A stretch of DNA of 64,000 nt from Phycisphaeraceae bacterium (GCA_015709595.1 CP054178.1:744001-808000); one strand, 5' to 3'; positions 41,118 to 50,391 are shown, counted from the stretch's first letter. The notes: generated by a model not told the origin, from the sequence alone. Program-made: numbers and translations.

Positions 41118-42169
41118 CCCGACAGGGCATTAAACCAAGTGAGCCCCTTCTTGCGAGTGTGACGCGCGCCGGAATCGGCACATGGGTAGGGGCGATCAGC
41201 TTTGAGGAGCGATGTCTGGGATCGCTCGAACACCTCGTGCAGACCGGTAGCCGCGTCAGGCGCGTCGTCGCGTTGGACTATTCGACGACAACAGCGCCCG
41301 GCGGCGAAGGAGAAGAGCGCCGAGAGCTTCATTGGGGCAGAATGCGAGAACTTGCTAGTGGCCTCCATGCAGAGGAGTGCGTTCGGAGGCCGGTGAATCC
41401 ATACTCGTTTGCGGACATCGTAGATGCCCTCGAAGCAGAGGCCGGGGCTCTAGCGACGCGACAGGTGCCGCTGATTCTTGACATTACATGCCTTACCAAG
41501 ATTCATGCGGTGGCTGCGGGAGTCTGTCTTGCGAACCTCGATAAGGCTGAACGCAACTGGTTATCTGCGTATACGAGCCCACGCAGCTTCTGCGACCTGA
41601 CTAGCATGGATCGCCGGTTCGGCTGGCGAGACATCCTGATCGTCCCCCTAGTCGAAGGTGCGCGACTATACAACGAAGCCTCAGGTAGAGGGCTCATTGT
41701 CTTGGGCCACGAACAGGATCGGCTTGTCGTCGCGCTCCGGGAGATGCAGCCAGGCGGTGGCACGATCATTCTCCCGTGGGAGCCAACTCGACCGGATCTG
41801 CGGTATGTCATGGAACGCAACAACCGATATGTAGTGCGGGAACTGGCACCGCATACGGTGGCAGGGTGGCGGAAGAAGCAAGTGCAGCTGGGCGATGTTG
41901 GAGCGCTTCAGCTCAGTGTTGAGGCTGAGGTGAACTTGGCGCGAGAGAAGCAAGCACCGGTTGTCCTGTTTCCCATGGGTCCGAAGCTCATGGTCTTGTG
42001 GTCCGCTCGGGTGATCGCCGACGCCTATGCCTCCGGAGGATGGGTTGTGTATCCGGTTCCGGGGGGATACGACCCCGACTACAGCGAGGGCATCGAGAGG
42101 ACAATCTGGATGGCCCCGAGCTGGACGCATGCGCTCAGTCTCGCCGCAGCAGCGGCCGCAACATTCTGA
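41114..42169 (+). CDS. Unrecognised protein coupled to the ATPase/TIR-like gene
   Basis: A protein of 351 residues starting 4 nt before the end of the preceding gene, so the two are almost certainly translated together. Noticeable segments are GTWVGAISFEERCLGSLEHL (about 22-41), RVVALDYSTT, VPLILDITCLTKIHAVAAGVC (about 118-138) and PVVLFPMGPKLMVLWSARVIADA (about 276-298). The alternation of beta strands ending in small residues with helices suggests a Rossmann-like fold in two halves. No known domain can be named with confidence. Acquired-looking codon use matches its partner. It could be a ligand-sensing or regulatory partner of the fused ATPase. Confidence 0.6.
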   Translation: MTRQGIKPSEPLLASVTRAGIGTWVGAISFEERCLGSLEHLVQTGSRVRRVVALDYSTTTAPGGEGEERRELHWGRMRELASGLHAEECVRRPVNPYSFADIVDALEAEAGALATRQVPLILDITCLTKIHAVAAGVCLANLDKAERNWLSAYTSPRSFCDLTSMDRRFGWRDILIVPLVEGARLYNEASGRGLIVLGHEQDRLVVALREMQPGGGTIILPWEPTRPDLRYVMERNNRYVVRELAPHTVAGWRKKQVQLGDVGALQLSVEAEVNLAREKQAPVVLFPMGPKLMVLWSARVIADAYASGGWVVYPVPGGYDPDYSEGIERTIWMAPSWTHALSLAAAAAATF

Positions 42170-42252
42170 TGCCCGTGGCCAGAGGCGTGTCGCTGGCGCC
42201 CTTCCAAGGTGTCGCGCAACTCTGGACTCCCACCGCGTAGGTATCCAGTAGG

Positions 42253-42275
42253 CGGCTGCGGTTAACAGCCGCAGC
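42253..42275. other. Hairpin after the ATPase/TIR-like operon
   Basis: GCTGCGG-TTAACAG-CCGCAGC can form a 7-bp stem 80 nt after the second gene. There is no T-tract, so termination is only a possibility. Confidence 0.3.
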
Positions 42276-42339
42276 ATCCCGACCCGTCGTCACCGACAAC
42301 GGATGGTCGCGCGTTCAACGCCTCCGCAAGGAGTCCGCG

Positions 42340-42546
42340 ATGTCACTGCGCCTTGATCCCACCGACCCCGCGAGCATGTCTGCCGCCGAGCGCCGCAACG
42401 AGGTCGCGAGCATCTTTGCCCGCGGCATCCTCCGCCTACACGGGCGTGTGGCGAGCATCGACGACGTGGGAGAAATCGTGGAGAACTTGCAGCGCACATG
42501 CCTTGATCTTCCACCCGAGTCACGCCCTGATCCGACCACTGGTTAA
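42340..42546 (+). CDS. Small hypothetical protein of a DUF2924/recombinase-type cassette
   Basis: A protein of 68 residues (MSLRLDPTDPASMSAAERR..., ILRLHGRVASIDDVGE) with AAGGAG 6 nt before the ATG. Small proteins with this layout often precede DUF2924 and a large serine recombinase in mobile elements. It is followed 45 nt later by a DUF2924 gene. No recombinase is found downstream. Confidence 0.6.
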   Translation: MSLRLDPTDPASMSAAERRNEVASIFARGILRLHGRVASIDDVGEIVENLQRTCLDLPPESRPDPTTG

Positions 42547-42591
42547 CGGCGAGAGACGCAGCGATGCCGGAGCCAGGGAAAGGAGCGGTGC

Positions 42592-42894
42592 GTGACGTTG
42601 AACGTCGGAAAGTTGATGAGCCAGCTCGGGCGCATGACGGTGACGGAACTGCGGCGGAAGTACGCCGAGGTGTTCGGCGAGGAGACGCCCTCCTATCACA
42701 AGGCATACCTCGTTCGCCGGATCGCGTGGCGCGTGCAGGCCAACACCGAGGGCGATCTCGCGGAGCGGGCGCAGCGGCTCCGCGAGCGGGCACTCGAGAT
42801 CGCGGACGACGCCGACCTGCGGACGCAAGCATCCGGTCCGGCGCGGCCGCCGGCCCGGCGCTCCTTGCGGCGCATGACACACGCCTCCCAATAA
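42592..42894 (+). CDS. DUF2924 domain-containing protein
   Basis: A protein of 100 residues starting at GTG 42592 with AAAGGAG 6 nt upstream. MTVTELRRKYAEVFGEETPSYHKAYLVRRIAWRVQANTEGDL is the typical DUF2924 core. In other genomes the gene sits directly upstream of a site-specific serine recombinase. Here the following 300 nt hold none, so the cassette looks incomplete. Function unknown. Confidence 0.8.
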   Translation: MTLNVGKLMSQLGRMTVTELRRKYAEVFGEETPSYHKAYLVRRIAWRVQANTEGDLAERAQRLRERALEIADDADLRTQASGPARPPARRSLRRMTHASQ

Positions 42895-43205
42895 AAACAC
42901 CCCCGACCGCCATGCTCTCTCTCCTCAATCAGACAGAGCGGCCAGGGGCGTGGTGGAACGCCCGGCTCAGATCGGGCGTCCGCGGCACGCCGCGCCCGCG
43001 GCTCATCACGCGGGCGCGGCGTATCCGGCGACACAGGCGGCAACGTCCGTCCAACTGACCCCTGGGAGTGGGCGAGGAAGTGACGCCCCGCTCACGCGCG
43101 GACAGGATGTCCGCGCTCCCCCGGTAACGGTTGTCCGCGCTCCCCCGGTACAGGTTGTCCGCGCTCCGCCGGTCCTCAAGGGTGGGGTCGGCTCGGGCGT
43201 CATCA
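42895..43205. repeat. Intergenic region with three 24-bp tandem repeats
   Basis: The stretch between DUF2924 and the next gene holds three copies of a 24-bp unit GGTTGTCCGCGCTCCCCCGG+TAMM at 43105-43128, 43129-43152 and 43153-43176. No gene is supported in the remainder. Confidence 0.7.
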
Positions 43206-43532
43206 TCACCGGGTGCGGCGGACCGCCGCCACGCGGATGGCCCGCATGACCGCGCGGCCCTCGCGGATGTGCAGTGTGCCGCGCACGCGGGCGTGGTCGC
43301 CCCGCTGCAGGTCGGCCAGTTCCGCCGGCTCGCCATTGAGGGTGATGCGTGTGCGCTCGCCCACCACCACGCGGACGAACCGCTCCGGCCCGACGCGCAG
43401 GATGAAGCCGCCCTCGCCCACCTGGGTGATGACGCCCCCGATCGTCACCGGGTCGGACGCCGCCCGGGCCGCCGGAGCCACGAACGCCGTCAACAGCAGG
43501 GCCAGCACGCCGATCGTCAACAGTTGTCTCAT
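43206..43532 (-). CDS. Small exported OB-like (DUF5666-type) protein
   Basis: A protein of 108 residues with a signal peptide (LLTIGVLALLLTAFVAPAARA). The mature part (VTIGGVITQVGEGGFILRV, RFVRVVVGERTRITLNGEPAELADLQRGDHARVRGTL) has the five-strand beta pattern of DUF5666/NfeD-like OB domains. AAGGAG sits 6 nt before the ATG. It is divergent from the metal-efflux operon and may be a periplasmic binding protein, but no ligand can be named. Confidence 0.7.
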   Translation of the reverse strand: MRQLLTIGVLALLLTAFVAPAARAASDPVTIGGVITQVGEGGFILRVGPERFVRVVVGERTRITLNGEPAELADLQRGDHARVRGTLHIREGRAVMRAIRVAAVRRTR

Positions 43533-43940
43533 GGTTGCTCTCCTTCTTTTCTCTCGCTCAGATTGTCTCGCTCAGAGTTCGCGGACTCAGCCAGTTCAGC
43601 CGTCAGGCACGGTCCACACAACCGAACCCGGGCGCGACCGCGGGGGTTCAACGAAGAGGGATTCACAGTATTGCATCGTCCGGAGAAGCGATTCACCCAG
43701 TCACCGCTGCATGGATGTCGCCGCCAATCCTGACGACGCTGTTCGCCAGCGCAGCGTGGTCACGGACCATCCAGAAGCCGTTGGTGGCCGAGGAATGCGT
43801 CGATCACAGAGCGTCGATGCGCGCGGACGCCATCGCCAAGTGAACCGATCCACACACGACGACCGGCGAGCCCGACAAGCCGCTTGACCCGCACAATGCA
43901 AGGGTGCTTCAATCGGAGCGTTCGGCCGACCTGACGCCCG
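43533..43940. other. 408-nt intergenic stretch upstream of the efflux operon
   Basis: Two copies of TCTCGCTCAGA lie near 43552-43575. I see no confident promoter, operator or gene, though this is where the efflux operon promoter should lie. Confidence 0.4.
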
Positions 43941-44393
43941 ATGCTCACCCTCCTCCTCGCCAACCTGATCCGGGCCGTGCTGCTGGTGCGGCTGCTGCTC
44001 TGCCCGTTCCCCGCGGGCGTGGAGCTGTGCGTGGCCGAGGAGCATGGCTGGTTCGACGTGCTGACAGGCGACCCCCGGGCCGGGCATACGCACCATCACG
44101 GGGACGGGTGCGCGCCTGACTGCGACGGCTGCCACCATCATCATCACGGCGACGACGCCCACGGCCCGTGCTCGGATATTCCACTGTCGGACGCCGAACA
44201 ACGTGTTGTCGCCGGGGCGCGGGCGGTGGATGTCATCGCCCTTGATGACGCCGCTCCGGCGCCCGCGTGGGCATCGACCCTGGCGGCGTGGACCGTCGTT
44301 CCCGAGGCGATGCTCGAGCCGCCGCGCCGCCAGCCGCCGCGCCCCCCGGGCGCCACGACGCGGATGATTCGAACCACGGTGCTTCGACTGTAA
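43941..44393 (+). CDS. His-rich small membrane/exported protein of the metal efflux operon
   Basis: A protein of 150 residues with a hydrophobic N-terminus (MLTLLLANLIRAVLLVRLLLC) and a metal-binding cluster THHHGDGCAPDCDGCHHHHHGDDAH (about residues 50-74). It precedes a CzcB-type adaptor and CzcA-type pump. A role in metal binding or sensing is likely (zinc, cobalt, cadmium or copper). No known family is recognised. Confidence 0.6.
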   Translation: MLTLLLANLIRAVLLVRLLLCPFPAGVELCVAEEHGWFDVLTGDPRAGHTHHHGDGCAPDCDGCHHHHHGDDAHGPCSDIPLSDAEQRVVAGARAVDVIALDDAAPAPAWASTLAAWTVVPEAMLEPPRRQPPRPPGATTRMIRTTVLRL

Positions 44394-44554
44394 GCCCGCC
44401 CGAGCGCCTGTCGCCCGCGCGGCGTCGGTTCAGCGGCGCTGCGCGCATCGCGCGGCCTGTTTCATCCTTACTCACGGTGCTCTCGCATGACGGCGACGCC
44501 TGATGCGCCGTTCTCCCGCGATTCAGGGCCTCTGGATGATCTGAGGACTTCTCC

Positions 44555-46006
44555 ATGTTTCGAGTGATTCTCATCGGACTCGCCGTGGCTCTCATGAGCA
44601 TGAGCGCCTGTCGCCGGAACGCGCCGCAGGAAGGGCGAGCTTCTTCTGACGCCCCTGCTGCTCCCTCCAACCGCGTGGACATTCCCGCGATGGTGCGCCA
44701 GAACCTGGGCATCACGTTCGCCAGAGTAGAACGGCGCGTCGTGTCGCGAACACTCCGCGTGCCGGGTCGCTTCGAACTGCTGCCCACCGCGCGGCGGGAG
44801 TACGTGGCGGCGATTCCCGGCCGGGTTGAGCTGCTCGTCAGCCAGTTCGATCGTGTCGAGGCGGGCACGCCGCTCTACCGCATCGACTCCCCCCGCTGGC
44901 GCGAGATGCAGCGTGAGCTGGCCGACGCTGAAGCCGCGCTGCGTCTGGCGCAGGCGGCGGCGGACAGCATTGACCCGTTGCTGGAGGCCCATGAGGCGCA
45001 TCATGCCGAGATTGAAAAGGCGGTCGAGTTATGGAGCGCCCGCGTCGAGGCGCTGGAGCGGCTGCGGGCCGCCGGAGGCGCCCGGGGTGACGAGGTGTCC
45101 GCGGCGCTGGCGTCGCTGGCCGCCGCCCGATCCGACCTCGCCGAGACGCTGGAGAAGGAGGCGGAGCTGGACGCCAGGCGCAAGGTGTCGGCCGCCGCGC
45201 TTGACGCCGCGAACATGCGGCTGGTCTTTCTGCATGAAGCCGCCGCCACGATGACCGGCCTTTCCGCCGCCGAGCTTCGGGCGCTGTCGCCGTCCGGGCG
45301 GAACGACGAACCGCGCCCGCGATGGGCGACGCTCGACTCCATCGAAGTGCGGTCGCTCGCGCCCGGCGTCATCGAGCGTCTGGACGTGGTGTCAGGCGGC
45401 GTGGTGAACGAACACGCTCCCGTGCTTTCGATCGTGCAGCCGGAGCAGGTGCGCTTCCGCGCGGTGGGGCTGCAGAGCGACCTGCCGCGACTGACGGATG
45501 GCCAGCCCGCCACCGTGGTTCCGGCGCAGGAGCGCGTGCCCGGTCTGCGCAGCGACGCCCACGGTGGGGTCGTCACGGGAACGCTCACGATCGCGCCGAC
45601 CGCCGATCCCGAGCGGCGCACCGTGGACCTGATTCTCACGCCCAGGACAGGCACGCCTCTGGCGGATGGGCCTTCCTGGGTCCGGGCCGGGGTCGCGGCA
45701 TTCCTCGAGATCGTGACCCAGGGAAGCGGCGGTGAGGAACTGGCGATTCCCCTGCGATGCATCGTGCGCGACGGCACGCAGGCCATCATCTTCCGCCGCG
45801 ACCCGGCCAACCCGGACAAGGTCATCCGCATGGAGGCGGACCTGGGGGTGGATGACGGACGCTGGGTGGTCATCCAGAGCGGCGTCGCCCAGGGCAACGA
45901 AGTGGTGCTGGACGGCGCGTACCAGCTGATGGTGGCCACCAGCGGCAACATCACCAGGGGCGGTCACTTCCACGCCGACGGAACCTTCCACGAGGGAGAC
46001 GACTGA
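44555..46006 (+). CDS. RND efflux periplasmic adaptor lipoprotein (CzcB/CusB-like)
   Basis: A protein of 483 residues with a lipobox-like N-terminus (ALMSMSAC). It has the membrane-fusion layout: RTLRVPGRFELLPTARREYVAAIPGRVELLVSQFDRVEAGTPLYRID is the biotinyl/barrel-sandwich half, followed by a long alpha-helical hairpin (about residues 115-235). The second half is VRSLAPGVIERLDVVSGGVVNEHAPVLSI, and the C-terminal domain contains VDDGRWVVIQSGVAQGNEVVLDGAYQL. The partner pump follows 64 nt downstream. The metal substrate is inferred from the His-rich neighbours. Confidence 0.88.
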   Translation: MFRVILIGLAVALMSMSACRRNAPQEGRASSDAPAAPSNRVDIPAMVRQNLGITFARVERRVVSRTLRVPGRFELLPTARREYVAAIPGRVELLVSQFDRVEAGTPLYRIDSPRWREMQRELADAEAALRLAQAAADSIDPLLEAHEAHHAEIEKAVELWSARVEALERLRAAGGARGDEVSAALASLAAARSDLAETLEKEAELDARRKVSAAALDAANMRLVFLHEAAATMTGLSAAELRALSPSGRNDEPRPRWATLDSIEVRSLAPGVIERLDVVSGGVVNEHAPVLSIVQPEQVRFRAVGLQSDLPRLTDGQPATVVPAQERVPGLRSDAHGGVVTGTLTIAPTADPERRTVDLILTPRTGTPLADGPSWVRAGVAAFLEIVTQGSGGEELAIPLRCIVRDGTQAIIFRRDPANPDKVIRMEADLGVDDGRWVVIQSGVAQGNEVVLDGAYQLMVATSGNITRGGHFHADGTFHEGDD

Positions 46007-46069
46007 GCGAGCACGCTCGCGCGTACGACGTTCGGGCCTTCATCCATCGCGCAGTTCCGGAAGACGAAC

Positions 46070-49000
46070 ATGCTCAGGCACCTGATTTCATTCTCACTCA
46101 AACAGTCATCGCTGGTGCTGCTGGTCGCCGCCGCGATGCTGATCTACACGGTGATCCGGCTGCCCTCGATGCCGGTGGACGTGTTCCCCGAGCTCAACGC
46201 GCCCACGGTGGTGATCCTGACCGAAGCCGGCGGTCTGGCCGCGGACGAGGTGGAGCAGTACGTCACGTTCCCCCTGGAGTCGGCGGTGAACGGACTGCCG
46301 GGCGTGCGCCGCGTGCGTTCGGCCTCGGCCATCTCGCTTTCTCTCGTGTGGGTCGAGTTCGACTGGGGCACCGACATCTACCGGGCCCGTCAACTGGTGG
46401 GCGAGCGCATGGCGAGCGCGGCGGACGCCCTGCCGCCCGGCGTCGAACCGGTGATGACGCCGATCACCAGCATCACCGGCGAGATCATGCTGCTGGCCGT
46501 CTCCTCGCCCGACCGGAGCGTGAGCGACCTGGACCTGCGGGCCTACGCCGAGTTCGATCTGCGCAACAAGCTGCTGGCGATCCCGGGCGTGTCGCAGGTG
46601 TCGGCCATCGGCGGCGAACTGCCCGAGTACCAGATCAACGTGCGTCAGGACCACCTGTCGCTCTACGGATTGACCATCGCGGACGTCGCCGAGGCCGCCC
46701 GCAAGGCCCACAGCACGGCCAGCGCGGGCTACCTGACCGACGTGGATCGAGCCGAGATGCCGATGCGTCAGGCCGCCCGCGTCACCGGTGTGCGCGACAT
46801 CGCTTCGACCATCGTGACCATGAAGGACGGACTTCCCATCACCATCGGCGAGGTCGCCGAGGTGACGCTGGGCGGGGCGCCCAAGCGCGGCACCGCGGCC
46901 AATCAGGGCGTGCCCGCGGTGGTGCTGACCATCCAGAAGTCGCCCGGCGTCAACACCCTCATGCTGACCAGGCGGATCGACGACGCCCTGGCGCAGATCG
47001 AACAATCCGCCCCCAAGGGCGTCTTCATCAACAAGGAGGTCTTCCGCCAGAGCCACTTCATCCAGCGCTCGGTGGACAACGTGACCAGGGTGCTCATCGA
47101 GGCCACGGTCATCGTAACGGTGATCCTGATTCTCTTCCTGCTCAACGTGCGGACGACGATCATCACGCTCACCGCGCTTCCGCTTTCGCTGGCCGCCACC
47201 CTGCTGGCCATGGACTGGCTGGGGCAGACCCTCAACGTGATGACGCTGGGAGGCCTGGCGGTGGCGATCGGCGTGCTGGTGGATGACGCGATCATCGACG
47301 TGGAGAACGTCCATCGACGCCTTCGTGAGAACGCCGCGTTGCCGAAGGACGCGAGGCAAGGCGTCGTGGAGACGATCTTCCGCGCCAGCAACGAGATCCG
47401 CCCGGCCATGGTGTTCGCCACGGTCATCATCGTGATCGTCTTCATCCCGCTCCTGTTCCTGGAAGGCATTGAGGGACGCTTTTTCGCGCCGCTGGCGGCG
47501 ACGTACATGGTCTCGATCCTGGCCTCGCTGGTGGTCGCCCTGACGGTAACGCCCGCGATGTGCAAACTGCTGCTCCGCGGTGGAGCGGCCGCGGGACGCG
47601 CGAAGGCGGAACAAGAGCATGCTCACGGCGACGGCTTCCTGGTCCGCTGGCTCAAGCGGCGATACGAGCCGTCGCTGCGATGGTCGCTGAGGCATCGCGC
47701 GTTTGTGCTGGGCGCCGCGCTGGTCGCCACCATCGCATCACTGGCGCTGGCGCGCACGTTCGGCACCACGTTTCTGCCCGAGTTCCGCGAAGGGTCGCTC
47801 ACGGTGTTCGTCTCATCGCCGCCCGGCACCTCCCTGGCCGAGAGCGACCGCGCCGCCATGGGAATCGAGCAGCGACTCATGGCGCTCGACGGCGTGCTCA
47901 GCGTCACGCGCCGCACCGGGCGCGCCGAACGCGACGAGCACGCCGAACCGGTGAGCAACAGCGAGATCGACATCATGCTCCGTCCCGGCGCCGACTACGC
48001 CGCCGTGCGACGGGGCGTCGCGGCCATCGCCCAGGCCGTCCCCGGCGTGACAGTGCAGATCGGCCAGCCCATCGAGCACCGACTGTCGCACATCCTTTCG
48101 GGTACGCCGGCGGCCATCGCCATCAACGTGTACGGCGAGGACCTGCCCACGCTGCGCGCCCTGGCGCGACGGATTGAGAACGAGCTGCGGACCATCCCCG
48201 GAGCGCGCGACGTGACCGCCAACCGCGAAGTCATGGTGACCAGCGTGCCCATTCGCTATCGGCACCAGGAACTTGCCGCCGCCGGACTGACGCCCGCGGA
48301 CGCCGCCGAGCAGGTGCGGATGGCGCTGTACGGCGAGGAAGTCGCCCAGGTCAATCAGGGCGTGCGACGCTACTCGATGGTGGTGCGGCTCGACGCCGGC
48401 GAGCGCGAGCGAATCGAACAGGTGCAGGATCTGCTGCTGCGAGGAACGGCGGAGGACAACAAGCCCGGTCCCACCGTCCGCCTGCGCGACGTGGCTGACG
48501 TCGGTCCTGAGAAGACGCCCAACATCATCGCCCGCGAGAACGGGCAGCGCAAGGCCGTCATCTCCTGCAACGTCGCCGATGGGTACAACCTCGGCGACCT
48601 CGTCGAGCAGGTGAAGCAGCGCGTCGAGCCCATCGTGCATCGCGAGGGCTACCTCGTCGAGTTCGGCGGGCAGTTCGAGGCCCAGCAGTCGGCCAGCCGA
48701 ACGCTGCTGGTCGCAGGCGTGGGCATCGCGATCGTCATGCTCATGCTGCTTCAGCTTTCCACGGGGTCGCTCCGAGTCGCGGCGCTGGTGATGGTCAACC
48801 TGCCCCTGGCGACCATCGGCGGCATCGCGGCGATCTTCATCACCGACTCGCTGATGCATGCCGGACTGGTGCGAAACACGCTCGCCCTGTTCGGGCTTGG
48901 CGCGTCGGTGTACCAGCCGCCCGTGCTGTCGATCGCCGGCATGGTTGGTTTCATCACGCTCTTCGGCATCGCGGTGCGAAACGGCATCCTGCTCGTCAAC

Positions 49001-49285
49001 CACTACAGGCATCTGGCGGACGGGGGCGCGCCGATCGGCGAGGCGATCGTGCAGGGCTCGATGGAGCGGCTGTCGCCGATCCTGATGACCGCGCTCTGCG
49101 CCGCGCTGGGTCTGCTTCCGCTCGCCCTCGCCGCCGGCCAGCCCGGCAGCGAACTGCTCGCCCCCCTCGCCGTGGTCGTGCTCGGCGGACTGATCACCTC
49201 CACGCTTCTCAATCTCATCGTCGTTCCCGCGGGCTACGCGCTGCTGATGAGCGCCGTGAAGCCCGACACTCGTACATCCTCATGA
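46070..49285 (+). CDS. CzcA/CusA-family RND metal efflux pump
   Basis: A protein of 1071 residues, the standard HME-RND size. The N-terminal transmembrane helix (SLVLLVAAAMLIYTVIRLPSMPVDVFPEL) is followed by APTVVILTEAGGLAADEVEQYVTFPLE, a family signature. DDAIIDVENVHRRL is the conserved TM4 region with charged residues expected in proton translocation, and 11-12 membrane segments fall in two repeats. PPVLSIAGMVGFITLFGIAVRNGILLVNHYRHL marks the second half. It forms a tripartite pump with the adaptor; an outer-membrane channel gene is not present nearby. Confidence 0.93.
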   Translation: MLRHLISFSLKQSSLVLLVAAAMLIYTVIRLPSMPVDVFPELNAPTVVILTEAGGLAADEVEQYVTFPLESAVNGLPGVRRVRSASAISLSLVWVEFDWGTDIYRARQLVGERMASAADALPPGVEPVMTPITSITGEIMLLAVSSPDRSVSDLDLRAYAEFDLRNKLLAIPGVSQVSAIGGELPEYQINVRQDHLSLYGLTIADVAEAARKAHSTASAGYLTDVDRAEMPMRQAARVTGVRDIASTIVTMKDGLPITIGEVAEVTLGGAPKRGTAANQGVPAVVLTIQKSPGVNTLMLTRRIDDALAQIEQSAPKGVFINKEVFRQSHFIQRSVDNVTRVLIEATVIVTVILILFLLNVRTTIITLTALPLSLAATLLAMDWLGQTLNVMTLGGLAVAIGVLVDDAIIDVENVHRRLRENAALPKDARQGVVETIFRASNEIRPAMVFATVIIVIVFIPLLFLEGIEGRFFAPLAATYMVSILASLVVALTVTPAMCKLLLRGGAAAGRAKAEQEHAHGDGFLVRWLKRRYEPSLRWSLRHRAFVLGAALVATIASLALARTFGTTFLPEFREGSLTVFVSSPPGTSLAESDRAAMGIEQRLMALDGVLSVTRRTGRAERDEHAEPVSNSEIDIMLRPGADYAAVRRGVAAIAQAVPGVTVQIGQPIEHRLSHILSGTPAAIAINVYGEDLPTLRALARRIENELRTIPGARDVTANREVMVTSVPIRYRHQELAAAGLTPADAAEQVRMALYGEEVAQVNQGVRRYSMVVRLDAGERERIEQVQDLLLRGTAEDNKPGPTVRLRDVADVGPEKTPNIIARENGQRKAVISCNVADGYNLGDLVEQVKQRVEPIVHREGYLVEFGGQFEAQQSASRTLLVAGVGIAIVMLMLLQLSTGSLRVAALVMVNLPLATIGGIAAIFITDSLMHAGLVRNTLALFGLGASVYQPPVLSIAGMVGFITLFGIAVRNGILLVNHYRHLADGGAPIGEAIVQGSMERLSPILMTALCAALGLLPLALAAGQPGSELLAPLAVVVLGGLITSTLLNLIVVPAGYALLMSAVKPDTRTSS

Positions 49286-49351
49286 CCGCAACTGCATCGG
49301 AAGACCGCGATCAACATCGACCAGTAACCCGTTGACTCAAGGAGACGCAAT

Positions 49352-49855
49352 ATGTCCACGCTTCGACACACCACGCTTGCCGCACTCCTCGTCGTGCCGC
49401 TCACGATCCTCGGCTGCAATGGGAACGGCCACGACGACCACGACGGTCACGACCATGGCGCCGTCACAACCGGAGGGCGAGGGGACACCAACGCTCAGCA
49501 CGACGGACACCATGGCGCGCCCGTGGCGCTGGGCACGACCGCCATCGGCCCGTTCGAGGTGCGCGCATCGCGCGACGAAGGCCGACTCACCCCCGGCGGC
49601 GATGCGCCCATCGACGCCTGGCTGACCGGCGACCTGACTCAGGTGGCGGCCGTGCGATTCTGGATCGGCGTCCAGGACGCGACCGGCTCCGTCAAGGCCC
49701 GCGCCGACATCGAGACCCCCGACCAGCCCAACCACTGGCACACGCACGTCGAACTGCCCAGCCCGATGCCCGACGAGGCGCGGCTGTGGGTCGAAATCGA
49801 ACTGAAGAGCGGCGAAAAGGTCACCGGCTCGTTCCCGCTCAACCCAACCGGCTGA
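49352..49855 (+). CDS. His-rich lipoprotein of the metal efflux operon
   Basis: A protein of 167 residues with a lipobox (LLVVPLTILGC) followed by HDDHDGHDHG and HDGHHG, a probable periplasmic metal-binding segment. The C-terminal domain (about 60-167) is beta-rich (VRFWIGVQDATGSVKARADIE; NHWHTHVELPSPMP), with an HWHTH motif that could also bind metal. It lies 66 nt after the RND pump and ends 36 nt before the left attachment repeat of the integrative element. Function is inferred from context. Confidence 0.7.
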   Translation: MSTLRHTTLAALLVVPLTILGCNGNGHDDHDGHDHGAVTTGGRGDTNAQHDGHHGAPVALGTTAIGPFEVRASRDEGRLTPGGDAPIDAWLTGDLTQVAAVRFWIGVQDATGSVKARADIETPDQPNHWHTHVELPSPMPDEARLWVEIELKSGEKVTGSFPLNPTG

Positions 49856-49890
49856 CGACGGCGGCCCGGACCAATCCCGTGGCGCGTTCG

Positions 49891-49922
49891 CAACGGGAGT
49901 GGATGGGAATCGAACCCACCCG
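49891..49922. repeat. Left 32-bp attachment repeat (selC 3'-end copy)
   Basis: Begins CAACGGGAGTGGATGGGAAT and ends CGAACCCACCCG. It is identical to 59963-59994, where the same bases form the 3' end of tRNA-Sec. Here no tRNA continues beyond the repeat (AAAACCGCATTGG follows), which marks the far end of an integrated element. Confidence 0.92.
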
Positions 49923-50123
49923 AAAACCGCATTGGCGCCATCGCCAAGCGGGGTCGTGCATGAAACGCGCTCACACAATGCGGCGAACGCGCCGCACGAT
50001 GAGCGCCTCATCCGCGTCATCGACGCCTGGCCGACCCTGCCGGACGCACTCAAGGCCGCCGTTCTGGCGGTGGTTGCCTCCGCTGCAAGCACCGACACGC
50101 CACCGCAAGGGGGTGCGGCGTGA
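49923..50123 (+). other. Orphan integrase C-terminal exon-like segment at the left end
   Basis: An open frame continues from the attachment repeat (GTG 49899 in the same frame as the integrase at the right end) to a TGA at 50121. Its 66 residues beyond the repeat end in ERLIRVIDAWPTLPDALKAAVLAVVASA, an amphipathic helix of the kind found at the C-terminus of planctomycete tyrosine integrases. It lacks its own ribosome binding site. When the element is circular, the frame would be continuous with the integrase. Confidence 0.65.
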
Positions 50124-50366
50124 GGCGGGCAACCGGGGTGGCCCGGGAACGGAGCGACGCTTCATCCGCTGGCCTGTTCGATCACGAGCCCCTCGACGGC
50201 GTCGGCCCGTCGTCGTGGGCTCCCGTCCCCGCGCAGCCCAGCACTCGTAGGGGGGGAGTAGAGGGGGTTTCAGGGGGAGAGGAGGTCGCATCTCCCCCTG
50301 ACTCATTGGTCCGACCTTCCTCATCCCCGCCCGCACCATGGGCGACGGCAGCACGCGGCGATCACC

Positions 50367-50391
50367 ACACGGGCGGAACTTCCGCCCGTGT
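50367..50391. promoter_or_regulatory. 25-bp perfect palindrome upstream of rep
   Basis: ACACGGGCGGAA-C-TTCCGCCCGTGT, 12-bp arms with a single-base centre, 8 nt before the chosen rep start. It could be a double-strand origin hairpin for the Rep protein, an operator, or a terminator; there is no T-tract. Confidence 0.6.

Noticed and set aside
42895-43205. A serine recombinase fragment downstream of DUF2924
   Set aside because: I looked for the resolvase catalytic motif and recombinase signatures in all frames and saw none.
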